From Ruegeria_B marisflavi (lineage in GTDB: Bacteria; Pseudomonadota; Alphaproteobacteria; Rhodobacterales; Rhodobacteraceae), in NCBI RefSeq assembly GCF_025673445.1, contig NZ_JAOVQN010000004.1, forward strand, positions 189,986-253,985: a stretch of 64,000 nucleotides of DNA, written 5' to 3'. How positions within the stretch are numbered: the stretch's first letter is position 1; each line of letters opens with the position of its first letter. Below the pieces are notes generated by a model. The model was not told the DNA's origin. It searched no databases and saw nothing but the letters and a program-made list of their open reading frames with translations. The position numbers and the translations under genes are program-made. Shown in pieces: positions 24,409-33,598 of the stretch.

Positions 24409-25074
24409 ATGGTTGACCAGCAAGCGAAACTGAGCTGGACCGAGGACCGGGTGCCGGTGTCGGAGCAGTTCGACGACCCCTATTTCTCGCTTCAGAACGG
24501 GTTGGAGGAAACGCGGCATGTGTTTTTGGCGGGCAATGACCTGCCGGCACGCTTCGCGCCCGGATTTCACATTGCCGAGCTAGGGTTCGGCACCGGGCTC
24601 AACATGCTGACTGTCTGGTCGGAATGGGAGCGCGCGGGGCGAAGCGACCCGTTGCGCTTTACCAGTTTCGAGGCCTTTCCGATGGCGGTCGCGGATCAGG
24701 CCCGGGCGCTGGCGGTGTTTCCCGAACTTGCACCCTGGGCGGCGCGGTTTCTGGAGACGTGGAAAGGTGGCGCTTGCGATCTTGGCACCCTGCACCTGAC
24801 GGTTGTCGAAGGCGATGCGCGCCTGACGCTGCCCGATTGGGACGGTCTTGCCGACGCCTGGTTTCTGGACGGGTTTTCCCCGGCCAAGAATCCGGAGCTC
24901 TGGGGACAGGAATTACTGACCCATGTCGCAAACCACACAGCGCCCGGGGGCACTGTTGCGACATACTCGGCGGCAGGATTCGTTCGGCGCGGATTGGAAG
25001 CGGCGGGGTTCACCGTGACCCGCAGCCCGGGATACGGGCGGAAACGTCACATGACACAAGGTCTGAAGGCATGA
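24409..25074 (+). CDS. mnmD: tRNA mnm5s2U34 methyltransferase-like protein (MnmD domain)
   Basis: A 221-residue stand-alone methyltransferase matching the N-terminal half of MnmC. Typical elements are LSWTEDRVPVSEQFDDPYFS at the N-terminus, the SAM site ELGFGTGLNMLTVW near residues 58-71, and the catalytic AWFLDGFSPAKNPELW near residues 149-164 with Asp-Gly-Phe-x-Pro-x-x-Asn-Pro. It methylates the wobble uridine of tRNAs for Lys, Glu and Gln. Its final codons overlap the EamA transporter start (ATGA). The divergent MnmC1-like oxidase suggests a split MnmC. Confidence 0.92.
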   Translation: MVDQQAKLSWTEDRVPVSEQFDDPYFSLQNGLEETRHVFLAGNDLPARFAPGFHIAELGFGTGLNMLTVWSEWERAGRSDPLRFTSFEAFPMAVADQARALAVFPELAPWAARFLETWKGGACDLGTLHLTVVEGDARLTLPDWDGLADAWFLDGFSPAKNPELWGQELLTHVANHTAPGGTVATYSAAGFVRRGLEAAGFTVTRSPGYGRKRHMTQGLKA

Positions 25075-25976
25075 CAGCGGCAACGATGCGGGTACAACAG
25101 AACAACATTCCCGCAGGCATCGCGCTGATGCTGGCGGCGACGGTGGTGTTCGCGCTGCAAGACGGGATCTCTCGCCATCTGGCGTCGAGCTACAATACCT
25201 ACATGGTGGTGATGATCCGCTATTGGTTCTTTGCTGCCTTTGTCATCGCCCTGGCGGCGCGGTCGCGCGGCGGTCTGCGCGCGGCGGTGCGGACCGGCCA
25301 ACCTGGAATGCAGATTTTTCGCGGCCTGCTGCTGGCCGGTGAAATCTGTGTCGCCGTCTTTGGCTTTACCGTGCTGGGCCTGATCGAGAGCATGGCGGTC
25401 TTTATCTGCTATCCGCTGTTGGTGGCGGCCCTGTCGGGGCCGGTTCTGGGCGAAAAGGTTGGCTGGCGGCGGTGGAGCGCCATTGGTGTCGGGCTGGTCG
25501 GCGTGCTGATCATTCTTCAGCCGGGCATGGGGGTGTTCAACCCCTGGGCCATCGTGCCGCTAATTTCGGCCTTTATGTTCGCGCTTTACGGCCTGCTGAC
25601 CCGCTATGTCGCGCGGCAGGACAGTACCGCGACCAGTTTCTTCTGGACCGGTACGGTTGGTGCCGTCGCCATGACGGCCGTCGGCCTGTGGTTCTGGGAG
25701 CCGATGAGTGCCGCAGATTGGCGCTGGATGGCGGTTCTTTGCGTTACCGGTGCCATGGGGCACTGGTTGCTGATCAAGTGCTACGAGATGGCCGAGGCCA
25801 GCGCGGTGCAACCCTTTGCCTATTTCCACCTGATGTGGACCTCGATCCTGGGGATCACGATCTTTGGCGAGACCCTGCGCAGCGCCGTGATCATCGGCGC
25901 CACGCTGATCGTCGCCGCGGGCCTGTTCACCCTATGGCGCGAACGCGCGCAGCGTCGCGCCGGCAAGCTCGGCTGA
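25071..25976 (+). CDS. EamA-family (DMT superfamily) transporter
   Basis: A 301-residue membrane protein with about ten transmembrane helices and two EamA repeats, of the drug/metabolite transporter superfamily. The second repeat's conserved end is FAYFHLMWTSILGITIFGE. The substrate is unknown. ATG 25071 overlaps the mnmD stop by 4 bases; a longer frame begins inside mnmD and is not used. Its last 45 bases overlap the convergent transglycosylase gene. Confidence 0.9.
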   Translation: MTAATMRVQQNNIPAGIALMLAATVVFALQDGISRHLASSYNTYMVVMIRYWFFAAFVIALAARSRGGLRAAVRTGQPGMQIFRGLLLAGEICVAVFGFTVLGLIESMAVFICYPLLVAALSGPVLGEKVGWRRWSAIGVGLVGVLIILQPGMGVFNPWAIVPLISAFMFALYGLLTRYVARQDSTATSFFWTGTVGAVAMTAVGLWFWEPMSAADWRWMAVLCVTGAMGHWLLIKCYEMAEASAVQPFAYFHLMWTSILGITIFGETLRSAVIIGATLIVAAGLFTLWRERAQRRAGKLG

Positions 25977-27905
25977 GAACGGGATCGGCAGCGGCTCCTG
26001 CCCCAGCCGGGCGCGGTAGACCGGCAGGCTTTCGGTGACCCGCATGATGTAATTGCGGGTTTCTTCGAAGGGGATGTGCTCGATCCAGTCGACAATGTCG
26101 GGGGTACCGCTGCGCGGGTCGCCGAACCGCTCCATCCAGCTGATGGGACGATTGGGACCGGCGTTGTAACCTGCGGCCATCATCACGACGTTGCCGTCGA
26201 AATCGCCCGCCAGCCCGGCCAGATAGTTGGCGCCCAGCTTTGCATTGTATTGCCAGTCCCGGGTCAGGCTGTCGGTCGAGTGCCCGCCCAGAATGCCCAG
26301 GCCATCGGCCACCAGCCGCGCGGTCGCAGGCATCACCTGCATCAGCCCGCGTGCGCCTGCGCCGCTGATCACCACCGGGTCGAACTCGCTTTCGCGGCGG
26401 GCGATGGACAGCACCATTTCCGGCGCCATGGGCAGTTTCAGGTCAGCCACCGGGTGCAGAGGGTAATAGGCCCCGGCCAGCACCACCCCTTCTTGCGCCT
26501 TGCGCTTGGCGATCATCAGCGCCAGATGCGGCTCGCCCATGTCCATCGCCATCTCGGCCAGTTGCGAGGCCTGTTGCTGGTCCAGGCTCTCGGCCAGGTG
26601 GGTCAGGAAGCGTTCGGCAAGGTCCAGTTCTCCCGCCCGAAGCAACAGCAATCCAGCCTCCAGCACGCTGGACGTCATGAACGGCGCATCGCGCCAGGGC
26701 GGGTTCTTTGGCGGTGTCCTGAGCGTCGGGTCAAAGGGCCGCCCGATCCGTTCGGCTGCCAACAGGCCATAGAACGAGGTCTGGTTTTCGGCCCCGATCG
26801 CATAGGCGGCATGCGCCTTGTCCGCCTCGCCCAGTGCCGCATAGGCACGGCCCAGCCAATAGCCCGACCGCCCCTTGGAAATCGGCGAGGTCACCGCCGC
26901 ATCGAAGCGCTGGAAATGTGCGACGGACGTGGTGGGATCGTTCAGCTTGGCCAGCGCGATATAGCCCGCGATCCATTCCAGTTCGGCATAGGTGTATCCC
27001 ATCGCGGGGGTCATGAAATGCAGCGCCGCCACCTTGTAAGCCTGCTCGTTGCGGTCCTGACGCATCAGCAGCCGGGCAAGCCGGGCGCGGGCGTTGCCCC
27101 ATTTGTCGGGTTCGCCCAGCGCGGCGGCACTGGTGGACCGTTCCAGCATCAACTCGATGGCACTGTCGTCCAGTTCCTTTCGGTCGCGCCAGACAAACCG
27201 GTCATGGGCCAGCCCCGGCGCATCGGCCAGACTTGCCGGGACGGCCGCAATCAACGTATCCACCCCGGGCTCCATATCCTTGAGCGCGATGCGGGCCGCC
27301 GCCAGTTTGCGGTGATCCTCGTCCACCAGGGACAGCATCTGCCGGGCGCTGATCGTGTAGCCCTCCCACAGCATACGGTCCAGACGCGCCTCGTGATGCG
27401 GTCGCAAAAGCTTGCCGAAGTTCTCGACAAAATCCTTCTGCAATCCGGCCCCCATCGGCAGGGTGCGCCAGGCCTTGACCAGTTCGGCCTCGGCATCGCC
27501 GCGCTGTCCCTTGGCGATCAGTGCAACCGCGTAGTTCAGAACGCCTTCGGCGCTTTGCGGCGGCAGACCTGCGTAGAATTTCAGCACGCGGTCGGGATCG
27601 GCATTGGTGAACTGCGGCTCGGACTGCTTGCGCAGATAGTCCATGCCGGGCCAGTCCGCGCGCCTTTCGGCAAACACCAGCGCATCGCCATCGGTGCCAT
27701 AGCTGCGGCGCAACCAATGCCAGACGATCAGATCCCGCGACACCGACCCGCGCGCGCCTGCGATCTCCAGCGCCTCGGTCCAGTTTTCGTCGCGCATCTC
27801 GCGCAGTGCTGCGCGCAGATTCGCCGCCGCATCCGCCCAAACCGGGGCCACAAACGTGAGACACCAGAAAATCATGGCCGCCAAGGCGGTCGGAAGACGG
27901 GTCAT
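25932..27905 (-). CDS. soluble lytic murein transglycosylase (Slt70-like)
   Basis: A 657-residue exported enzyme that cleaves peptidoglycan with 1,6-anhydro product formation. A signal peptide lies at 1-24 (MTRLPTALAAMIFWCLTFVA then PVWA). A long alpha-superhelical U/L region (about 25-480) precedes the C-terminal SLT domain: RRESEFDPVVISGAGARGLM (catalytic Glu in ES), QVMPATA, AAGYNAGPNRPISW and RNYIMRVTESLPVYR. The start at 27905 is preferred for its signal peptide; 27914 and 27929 are possible. It overlaps the convergent EamA gene by 45 bases. Confidence 0.93.
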   Translation of the reverse strand: MTRLPTALAAMIFWCLTFVAPVWADAAANLRAALREMRDENWTEALEIAGARGSVSRDLIVWHWLRRSYGTDGDALVFAERRADWPGMDYLRKQSEPQFTNADPDRVLKFYAGLPPQSAEGVLNYAVALIAKGQRGDAEAELVKAWRTLPMGAGLQKDFVENFGKLLRPHHEARLDRMLWEGYTISARQMLSLVDEDHRKLAAARIALKDMEPGVDTLIAAVPASLADAPGLAHDRFVWRDRKELDDSAIELMLERSTSAAALGEPDKWGNARARLARLLMRQDRNEQAYKVAALHFMTPAMGYTYAELEWIAGYIALAKLNDPTTSVAHFQRFDAAVTSPISKGRSGYWLGRAYAALGEADKAHAAYAIGAENQTSFYGLLAAERIGRPFDPTLRTPPKNPPWRDAPFMTSSVLEAGLLLLRAGELDLAERFLTHLAESLDQQQASQLAEMAMDMGEPHLALMIAKRKAQEGVVLAGAYYPLHPVADLKLPMAPEMVLSIARRESEFDPVVISGAGARGLMQVMPATARLVADGLGILGGHSTDSLTRDWQYNAKLGANYLAGLAGDFDGNVVMMAAGYNAGPNRPISWMERFGDPRSGTPDIVDWIEHIPFEETRNYIMRVTESLPVYRARLGQEPLPIPFSAELAGATLRAFAP

Positions 27906-28000
27906 CCCTTGCATTTCCTGTCGAACCAAGGCTAGAGCCTTTCACGTTAAACCTTGCGCGGTCGGGATCAAATCACATTCCCGCCCTTGTGAGGAACCGG

Positions 28001-28014
28001 CGGGCAATTGCCCG
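28001..28014. promoter_or_regulatory. 14-base perfect palindrome in the dapA leader
   Basis: CGGGCAATTGCCCG is a perfect palindrome 30 bases before the dapA ATG. It may be an operator or a hairpin in the leader; no regulator can be named. The rest of the 138-base region between slt and dapA shows no clear promoter hexamers. Confidence 0.35.
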
Positions 28015-28043
28015 TTTGCCATGCAATCTAGGGAGCATTTTCC

Positions 28044-28916
28044 ATGTTCAAAGGCTCGATGCCTGCACTCGTCACCCCGTTCCGCAACGGCGAGCTGGAC
28101 CTGGACACGCTCAAACGTCTGGTCGAGTGGCAGATCGGCGAAGGATCGACCGGTCTGGTTCCCGTTGGCACCACCGGCGAAAGCCCGACGCTGACACATG
28201 AGGAACACGAAACCGTCGTGGCCGAAGTGGTCAAGGCCGCCGCCGGTCGTGTGCCGGTGATCGCGGGCGCGGGGTCGAACAACACGGTCGAGGCGATCCG
28301 CTTTGTCCAGTTCGCGGAAAAGGTCGGCGCCGACGCGGCCCTGGTGGTGACGCCCTATTACAACAAGCCGACCGCACGCGGGCTGATCGCGCATTTCACC
28401 GCGCTGCACGATTGCGCCAATATCCCGATCATCATCTACAATATCCCCGGCCGCTCGGTCATCGACATGAAACCCGCGACCATGGGCGCGCTGGCCAGGC
28501 TGCCACGCATTGTGGGCGTCAAGGATGCCACCGGCGATCTGGCCCGGGTCAGCCAGCAGCGTGCCGCCTGCGGCCCGGACTTCATCCAGCTCTCGGGCGA
28601 GGATGCCACCGCGCTGGGCTTCAACGCGCATGGCGGGGTGGGCTGTATTTCGGTCACCGCCAACGTCGCGCCGCGGCTCTGTGCCGAGTTCCAGCAGGCC
28701 ACCCTTGCCGGTGACTACGCCAAGGCGCTCGACTATCAGGACCGGCTGATGCCCCTGCACGAGGCGATCTTTATCGAGCCGGGTCTGGTCGGCGCCAAAT
28801 ATGCCCTGTCGAAACTGGGCCTGTGCAGCGAAGAGGTCCGCTCGCCCCTGACCGGTCTCGAAGACAGCACCAAGGCCGCCATCGACGCGGCGATGAAGCA
28901 CGCCGGGCTGCTTTAA
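28044..28916 (+). CDS. dapA: 4-hydroxy-tetrahydrodipicolinate synthase
   Basis: A 290-residue TIM-barrel aldolase that condenses pyruvate with aspartate semialdehyde in lysine and diaminopimelate synthesis. Catalytic residues are Thr44 in GTTGESPTL, Tyr132 in IIYNIPGR and the Schiff-base Lys160 in VGVKDATGD. Length and motif spacing match bacterial DapA. Cytoplasmic homotetramer in the family. A strong hairpin follows the gene, shared with the convergent soe operon. Confidence 0.97.
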   Translation: MFKGSMPALVTPFRNGELDLDTLKRLVEWQIGEGSTGLVPVGTTGESPTLTHEEHETVVAEVVKAAAGRVPVIAGAGSNNTVEAIRFVQFAEKVGADAALVVTPYYNKPTARGLIAHFTALHDCANIPIIIYNIPGRSVIDMKPATMGALARLPRIVGVKDATGDLARVSQQRAACGPDFIQLSGEDATALGFNAHGGVGCISVTANVAPRLCAEFQQATLAGDYAKALDYQDRLMPLHEAIFIEPGLVGAKYALSKLGLCSEEVRSPLTGLEDSTKAAIDAAMKHAGLL

Positions 28917-28923
28917 AAGCCGG

Positions 28924-28955
28924 AAAAAAACCGGCGCCCGATCACTGGGCGCCGG
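28924..28955 (-). terminator. rho-independent terminator of the soe operon (hairpin shared with dapA)
   Basis: CCGGCGCCC (28931-28939) and GGGCGCCGG (28947-28955) form a perfect 9-bp stem with a 7-base loop. On the minus strand it is followed at once by seven T residues (28924-28930), a textbook terminator for soeC. On the plus strand the downstream bases are only mildly T-rich, so it may also end dapA transcripts but less efficiently. Confidence 0.88.
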
Positions 28956-28959
28956 ACTA

Positions 28960-28985
28960 CTGCTTCTTTCTGGTCAAAAATACTC
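28960..28985 (-). repeat. 3'-end motif copy 1 (after soeC)
   Basis: On the minus strand this reads GAGTATTTTTGACC followed by AGAAAGAAGCAG. It differs at one of 26 positions from 52581-52606. It lies between the soeC stop and the terminator hairpin, in the same orientation relative to its upstream gene as the other copy. Confidence 0.7.
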
Positions 28986-29008
28986 AAATCGAGGCGTTGC
29001 CGTGCAGG

Positions 29009-29896
29009 CTAACGTTTGCCGTAGTAGAGCCCGACCACATGTTCCGCCTGCGCAAAGAACAGCCAGCGCGACGTGGCGATGCCGATCAGATGTGCGATCA
29101 CGGCAATCAGGGCGAGCAGATGTTTGACGATCACGTCATGCACCGGCACCAGCAACAGCACCAGCGGCAGGACAAAGCCAAAGCCCAAGGCCATCATCCG
29201 CAGCTTTGCCGCGTGTTTGCGGCCGACGACATGCACGAATTCCCGCAGCAGGTAGTTGGATCCTGTATGCGGCGGCTCAAAGGCGCGCACCTTGCCGCGC
29301 GATCCCAGCCCGGTCGCGGTTCCGATATTCGTGCCGGAGTTGGCCAGCGCGGTGTCGCCCTGTTTCCAGTAGGCCAGTTGCACCGCACCCGCGATCAGCA
29401 GCAGAACGATTGCGGCGGTGTTCTGGCCGGCCAGCAGCGCGCCGCCAGCCAGGCTGAAGGACAAGAACATCGCTGGCGTCAGGTTCATGTTCCAGCGCGG
29501 AATGGTCTTGAGCTGCGCATAGATCATCGACGTGGTGAACACAGTGATCAGCGACAGCGCCGCGCCCAGCCAGCCCAGCAGGCCCCAGCTCTGGTCCAGG
29601 AAGATGACGCCGACGGCGTAAAGCCCCATGACGATCAGCGCCGCGACCGCAAAGCAGCCTTCGCGGCTCAGCCAGCTTGTCCGCCACTGGCTGAACGCCT
29701 TCCAGGCGCGCTCGGGGTGGCCGAGGTGGAATGTCGAGGCCAGAAGCCCGCCGACGGCCAGACCATAGGCGATGGCGAAGAAGACAAAGGCCACCCAGCC
29801 CGATACATTCGGCAGGCCAAGGCCGAGAAAGGCCAGAAGGCCAAAGCCCAGTCCGGACAAGGTGGTAAAGATGATGACGGAAGGAGCGGGATGCAT
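29009..29896 (-). CDS. soeC: sulfite dehydrogenase membrane anchor subunit SoeC (DmsC family)
   Basis: A 295-residue DmsC-type integral membrane protein with about eight hydrophobic helices, e.g. VIIFTTLSGLGFGLLAFLGL at the N-terminus and VLPLVLLLVPV near residue 245. It anchors the SoeAB catalytic dimer to the cytoplasmic membrane and passes electrons to quinone. It carries GNMNL-like loop residues (RWNMNLTPAMF) and HLGHPERAWKAF typical of the family. It is the last gene of the sulfonate operon, overlapping soeB by one base (A of TGA/ATG). Confidence 0.92.
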   Translation of the reverse strand: MHPAPSVIIFTTLSGLGFGLLAFLGLGLPNVSGWVAFVFFAIAYGLAVGGLLASTFHLGHPERAWKAFSQWRTSWLSREGCFAVAALIVMGLYAVGVIFLDQSWGLLGWLGAALSLITVFTTSMIYAQLKTIPRWNMNLTPAMFLSFSLAGGALLAGQNTAAIVLLLIAGAVQLAYWKQGDTALANSGTNIGTATGLGSRGKVRAFEPPHTGSNYLLREFVHVVGRKHAAKLRMMALGFGFVLPLVLLLVPVHDVIVKHLLALIAVIAHLIGIATSRWLFFAQAEHVVGLYYGKR

Positions 29897-30645
29897 CAGA
29901 GTTTCTCCAGGGCCTTGTCGAGCCAGGCGATGAACCCTTTGGGTTCTTCGGCCACCGGCGCCAGCAGCGGCGCCAAGATGTCGATCTGATCCTCGATCCG
30001 GTCCTTGGGCCGGGGCGGCAGGTACTTGTTGACGGGCTTGGTGCCCATTTCCGGCATCAGGTCCATGCCACCGCGTTCGGCCACCAGTTGCGACACCGCG
30101 CTGTCCGGGTCGCCCAGATCGCCGAAATGGCGCGCACCTGCCGGGCAGGTGCGCACACAGGACGGCACCCGGTCCACCTCGGGCAGGTTGTCGTTATAGA
30201 TGCGGTCGACGCAGAGGGTGCATTTCTTCATCACCCCTTCGGCAAGATCCAGTTCGCGCGCGCCATAGGGGCAGGCCCAGGCGCAGAGCCCGCAGCCGAT
30301 GCAGTCGCTTTCGTTGACCAGCACGATCCCGTCCTCGGAGCGTTTATAGCTGGCGCCGGTCGGGCAGACGGTGACACAGGGCGCGTCCTCGCAATGCAGG
30401 CAGGATTTCGGAAAATGGATCAGCTGGGCGTGCCCCTCGGGCGGCTGCACCTCGTAGGAATGCACCCGGTTCAGAAAGGTGCCTGACGGATCGGCACCAT
30501 AGGGGTTCTGATCGCTGAGCGGCGCGCCGTAGTTCTCGGTGTTCCAGCCCTTGCAGGAGATCACGCAGGCATGGCAGCCGACACAGGTATCCAGGTCGAT
30601 GACCAGACCCATCTTGCGGTCGGTGGATTGGGGGAGTTGGGTCAT
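29896..30645 (-). CDS. soeB: sulfite dehydrogenase iron-sulfur subunit SoeB
   Basis: A 249-residue ferredoxin-type subunit with four [4Fe-4S] cysteine clusters: CVGCHACVISC near the N-terminus, CLHCEDAPCVTVCPTG, CIGCGLCAWACPYG, and CTLC ... CVRTCPAG. It is the electron-transfer partner between molybdopterin subunit SoeA and membrane subunit SoeC, and faces the cytoplasm in the studied SoeABC systems. Its start overlaps the soeA stop by 4 bases. Confidence 0.95.
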   Translation of the reverse strand: MTQLPQSTDRKMGLVIDLDTCVGCHACVISCKGWNTENYGAPLSDQNPYGADPSGTFLNRVHSYEVQPPEGHAQLIHFPKSCLHCEDAPCVTVCPTGASYKRSEDGIVLVNESDCIGCGLCAWACPYGARELDLAEGVMKKCTLCVDRIYNDNLPEVDRVPSCVRTCPAGARHFGDLGDPDSAVSQLVAERGGMDLMPEMGTKPVNKYLPPRPKDRIEDQIDILAPLLAPVAEEPKGFIAWLDKALEKL

Positions 30646-33467
30646 TCACCTACCTTCCAAGCCAGGGTTTTCGGGCCGGTTCCGACAGGCGACTTGATCG
30701 GGTCGAAGGCCGGTTGGCTCTCGGTCATTTCCTCGGGGCCTGCCACCTTTTCGACTTTCACCTTGAGGTCGAACCAGGCCGCCTGACCGGTCACCGGGTC
30801 GGAGTTGGCCCAGCGCAGCCCGTCGCCCTTGGGCGGCAGCAATTCGTGGATCAGGTGGTTGAGCAGGAAGCCCTTGGTGGCCTCGGGCGCGTCCGGTTCC
30901 AGCGCCCAGGCGCCTTTGCGCTTGCCGATCGCATTCCAGGTCCAGACGGTGTTGTCATTGAGCGCGGCCATCTCCATCACTGGCACCACGATCTGTCCAT
31001 GAGGTGAGGTGACTCGCGCCCAATCGCCATCCTCAAGCCCCTGTTCGCGCATGATTTTTGTCGGAACATAAAGCGGGTTGCGCCCGTGCAGCTGCCGCAG
31101 CCAGGCGTTCTGGGTGCCCCAGCTGTGATACATGGCCATGGGGCGCTGGGTCAGGGCGTTGACGGTGTAGCCCTCGTTACCGTGCTGATCGGTCTCGTAC
31201 CAGATCGGCAGCGGGTCCAGCCGCTGGCTGATCCGGGTACGCAAGTGGTCCGGTGGCTGGCGCTCGCCATGGCCTTCGGCCGCCAGTTGGAACCGGCGCA
31301 TGGGTTCGGAATAGAGCTGGAACAGGTAGGGTTGCGGGCTGTCGTAGAGGCCCATGCCGACGGCCCAGTCCTGATAGGCCGCGTTCCAGGGTTTGTAATA
31401 CTGCGCCCCGTCCGGCACGTGTTCGACAAAGAAACCGCCGTTCTCGATATAGCGGTCGAGCTGATCGGGATTGACCTCGCCGCGCCCGGCCTTGTCGCCC
31501 GCTTCGCCCCGGAAACCGGCCAGCGGGCCGATGCCGGGTTTGCGTTGGTGGTTGACGATGTAATCGGCGTAATCGGTGTATTTCTCCGCGCCGTTCTCAT
31601 CGGTGAACCCGGGCAGTTTCAGCTTGTTGGCCAGTTGCACCAGCACCGTCTGAAAGCCGCGCACATCGCGGTCGGGTTCGATCACCGGCCAGCGGATCGC
31701 GTCCGCCGCGCCGTCCGCCTCGCAGATCGGGCGGTCGAGCAGCGAGATACAGTCGTGCCGTTCCAAATAGGTGGTGTCGGGAAGGATCAGGTCGGCATAG
31801 GCGACCATTTCACTGCTATAGGCATCGGAATAGATGATTCGAGGGATGACGTATTCACCGCTCTCGTCCTTGTCCGTCAGCATGTCGATCACGCCGCGCG
31901 TGTTCATGGTCGAGTTCCAGGACATGTTCGCCATGTACATGAACAGCGTGTCGATCTTGTAGGGATCGCCGGCATGGGCGTTTGAGATCACCATATGCAT
32001 AAGCCCATGAGAAGACATGGGATTTTCCCAGGTGAACGCCTTGTCGATGCGCGCCGGGCTGCCGTCGGGTTTGAGCGCCAGATCCTCGGGCCCGCGCACA
32101 AATCCCAGGTGCGGGCCGTCGAGCGGGGTGCCCGGCGTGACCTTGCAATGGGGTTTGGGGTGCGCCTCGACCGGTTTGGGATAGGGCGGTTTGAAGCGGA
32201 AGCCGCCGGGCACCTCGACGGTGCCGAGCATGATCTGCAACAGGTGCAGGGCGCGGCAGGTCTGGAAGCCGTTGGCATGGGCCGAGATACCGCGCATGGA
32301 GTGGAAGGAGACCGGGCGGCCCTTCATCACCTTGTGGGTCTCGCCCCGGAAATCTGTCCATTCCTGTTCGATCTCGAACGCTTCGTCAAAGGCGACGCGG
32401 GCGATCTCGGCGGCCAGCGCGCGGATGCGCGCGGCGGGGATGCCGCAGCGGTCGGCCACGGCTTCGGGTGTGTACTCTTCGGACAGGTAGCGATTGACCG
32501 TTTTGTGCATCACCGTGTGGCAGGTTTGGCCGTTTTGTACATGGGTTCCGGTCAGGTCCGGGCGCACACCGGGACGGTCGAAGGGGGCCAGTTCGCCAGT
32601 CGCGCGGTCGATCACCAGGACCTTGCCGTCCGCGTCGCGCAATAGCAGGCCGTGGTCCTCGGCACCCGGGTTCTCGATCACCAGGCAGGGTGCGTTGGTG
32701 TAGCGGGCGAGATAGTCGAGGTCGATCTTGCCCGCCTTCATCAGCACATGGATCAACGACAGGATCAGCAGCCCGTCGGTGCCGGGCGTTATCCCGTACC
32801 AGTCGTCGGCCACCGCGTTATAGCCCGAGCGGATCGGGTTGACGCCGACCACCCGCGCGCCGCGCGCCTTGATCTTGCCGATGCCCATCTTGATCGGGTT
32901 GCTGTCATGATCCTCGGCCACGCCGAACAGGATGAACAGCTTGGTATGATCCCAGTCGGGTTGGCCGAATTCCCAGAAGGCGCCGCCCATCGTGTAGATG
33001 CCCGCCGCCGCCATGTTGACCGAGCAGAAGCCGCCATGCGCGGCATAGTTTGGGGTACCGAAATTCTGTGCCCAGAAGCTGGTGAAACTTTGCGACTGGT
33101 CGCGTCCGGTGAAGAAGGCCAGTTTCGACGGATCGTTCTCGCGGATCGGTTTCAGCCAGCCGGTGGCGATTTCCAGTGCCTCGTCCCAGGTGATCTCCTG
33201 AAACTCGCCCGAGCCGCGCGGGCCCACCCGTTTGAGCGGCGCGCGCAGGCGCGAGGGGGCATTGACCTGCATGATCCCGGCGGAGCCCTTGGCACAAAGC
33301 ACGCCCTTGTTCACCGGATGGTCGCGGTTGCCCTCGATATAGGCGACCTTACCATTTTTCATGTGCACGTTGATGCCGCAGCGGCAGGCGCACATGTAGC
33401 ACGTGGTTTTTCGCACCTCGTCGGAAACCTTGGGCGAGGTGTCGAGCTTTGGTTGCTGGTGGATCAT
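30642..33467 (-). CDS. soeA: sulfite dehydrogenase molybdopterin subunit SoeA
   Basis: A 941-residue DMSO-reductase-family molybdoenzyme that oxidises sulfite to sulfate. The N-terminal [4Fe-4S] ligands are Cys23, Cys26, Cys30 and Cys58 (TTCYMCACRCG and GVLCAKG). No Tat signal is present, in line with the cytoplasmic location reported for SoeABC. The bis-MGD-binding region includes AYSSEMVAYADLILPDTTYL. The start at 33467 (MIHQQPKLDTS) is preferred over 33494 because a ribosome site AGGG lies about 9 bases upstream. The 131-base gap to pta carries no terminator, so it may be cotranscribed or have its own promoter. Confidence 0.94.
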   Translation of the reverse strand: MIHQQPKLDTSPKVSDEVRKTTCYMCACRCGINVHMKNGKVAYIEGNRDHPVNKGVLCAKGSAGIMQVNAPSRLRAPLKRVGPRGSGEFQEITWDEALEIATGWLKPIRENDPSKLAFFTGRDQSQSFTSFWAQNFGTPNYAAHGGFCSVNMAAAGIYTMGGAFWEFGQPDWDHTKLFILFGVAEDHDSNPIKMGIGKIKARGARVVGVNPIRSGYNAVADDWYGITPGTDGLLILSLIHVLMKAGKIDLDYLARYTNAPCLVIENPGAEDHGLLLRDADGKVLVIDRATGELAPFDRPGVRPDLTGTHVQNGQTCHTVMHKTVNRYLSEEYTPEAVADRCGIPAARIRALAAEIARVAFDEAFEIEQEWTDFRGETHKVMKGRPVSFHSMRGISAHANGFQTCRALHLLQIMLGTVEVPGGFRFKPPYPKPVEAHPKPHCKVTPGTPLDGPHLGFVRGPEDLALKPDGSPARIDKAFTWENPMSSHGLMHMVISNAHAGDPYKIDTLFMYMANMSWNSTMNTRGVIDMLTDKDESGEYVIPRIIYSDAYSSEMVAYADLILPDTTYLERHDCISLLDRPICEADGAADAIRWPVIEPDRDVRGFQTVLVQLANKLKLPGFTDENGAEKYTDYADYIVNHQRKPGIGPLAGFRGEAGDKAGRGEVNPDQLDRYIENGGFFVEHVPDGAQYYKPWNAAYQDWAVGMGLYDSPQPYLFQLYSEPMRRFQLAAEGHGERQPPDHLRTRISQRLDPLPIWYETDQHGNEGYTVNALTQRPMAMYHSWGTQNAWLRQLHGRNPLYVPTKIMREQGLEDGDWARVTSPHGQIVVPVMEMAALNDNTVWTWNAIGKRKGAWALEPDAPEATKGFLLNHLIHELLPPKGDGLRWANSDPVTGQAAWFDLKVKVEKVAGPEEMTESQPAFDPIKSPVGTGPKTLAWKVGE

Positions 33468-33598
33468 TCGGGTTTCCCTGTTCTGTCGTTCCACACGCTA
33501 GGGCAGATCACCCCATCCGACGACAATTTTCTTGCAAATTCAAACTTCCCGAAACCCTTTTCCGCAAAACTGCAATTCTGGGTGGTGTTGTTCTTTCA

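Noticed and set aside
26076..27935. 619-codon open frame antisense to the lytic transglycosylase
   Set aside because: Composition (Gln, Arg, His, Gly rich) is that of a shadow of a GC-rich gene, without family motifs or a ribosome site.
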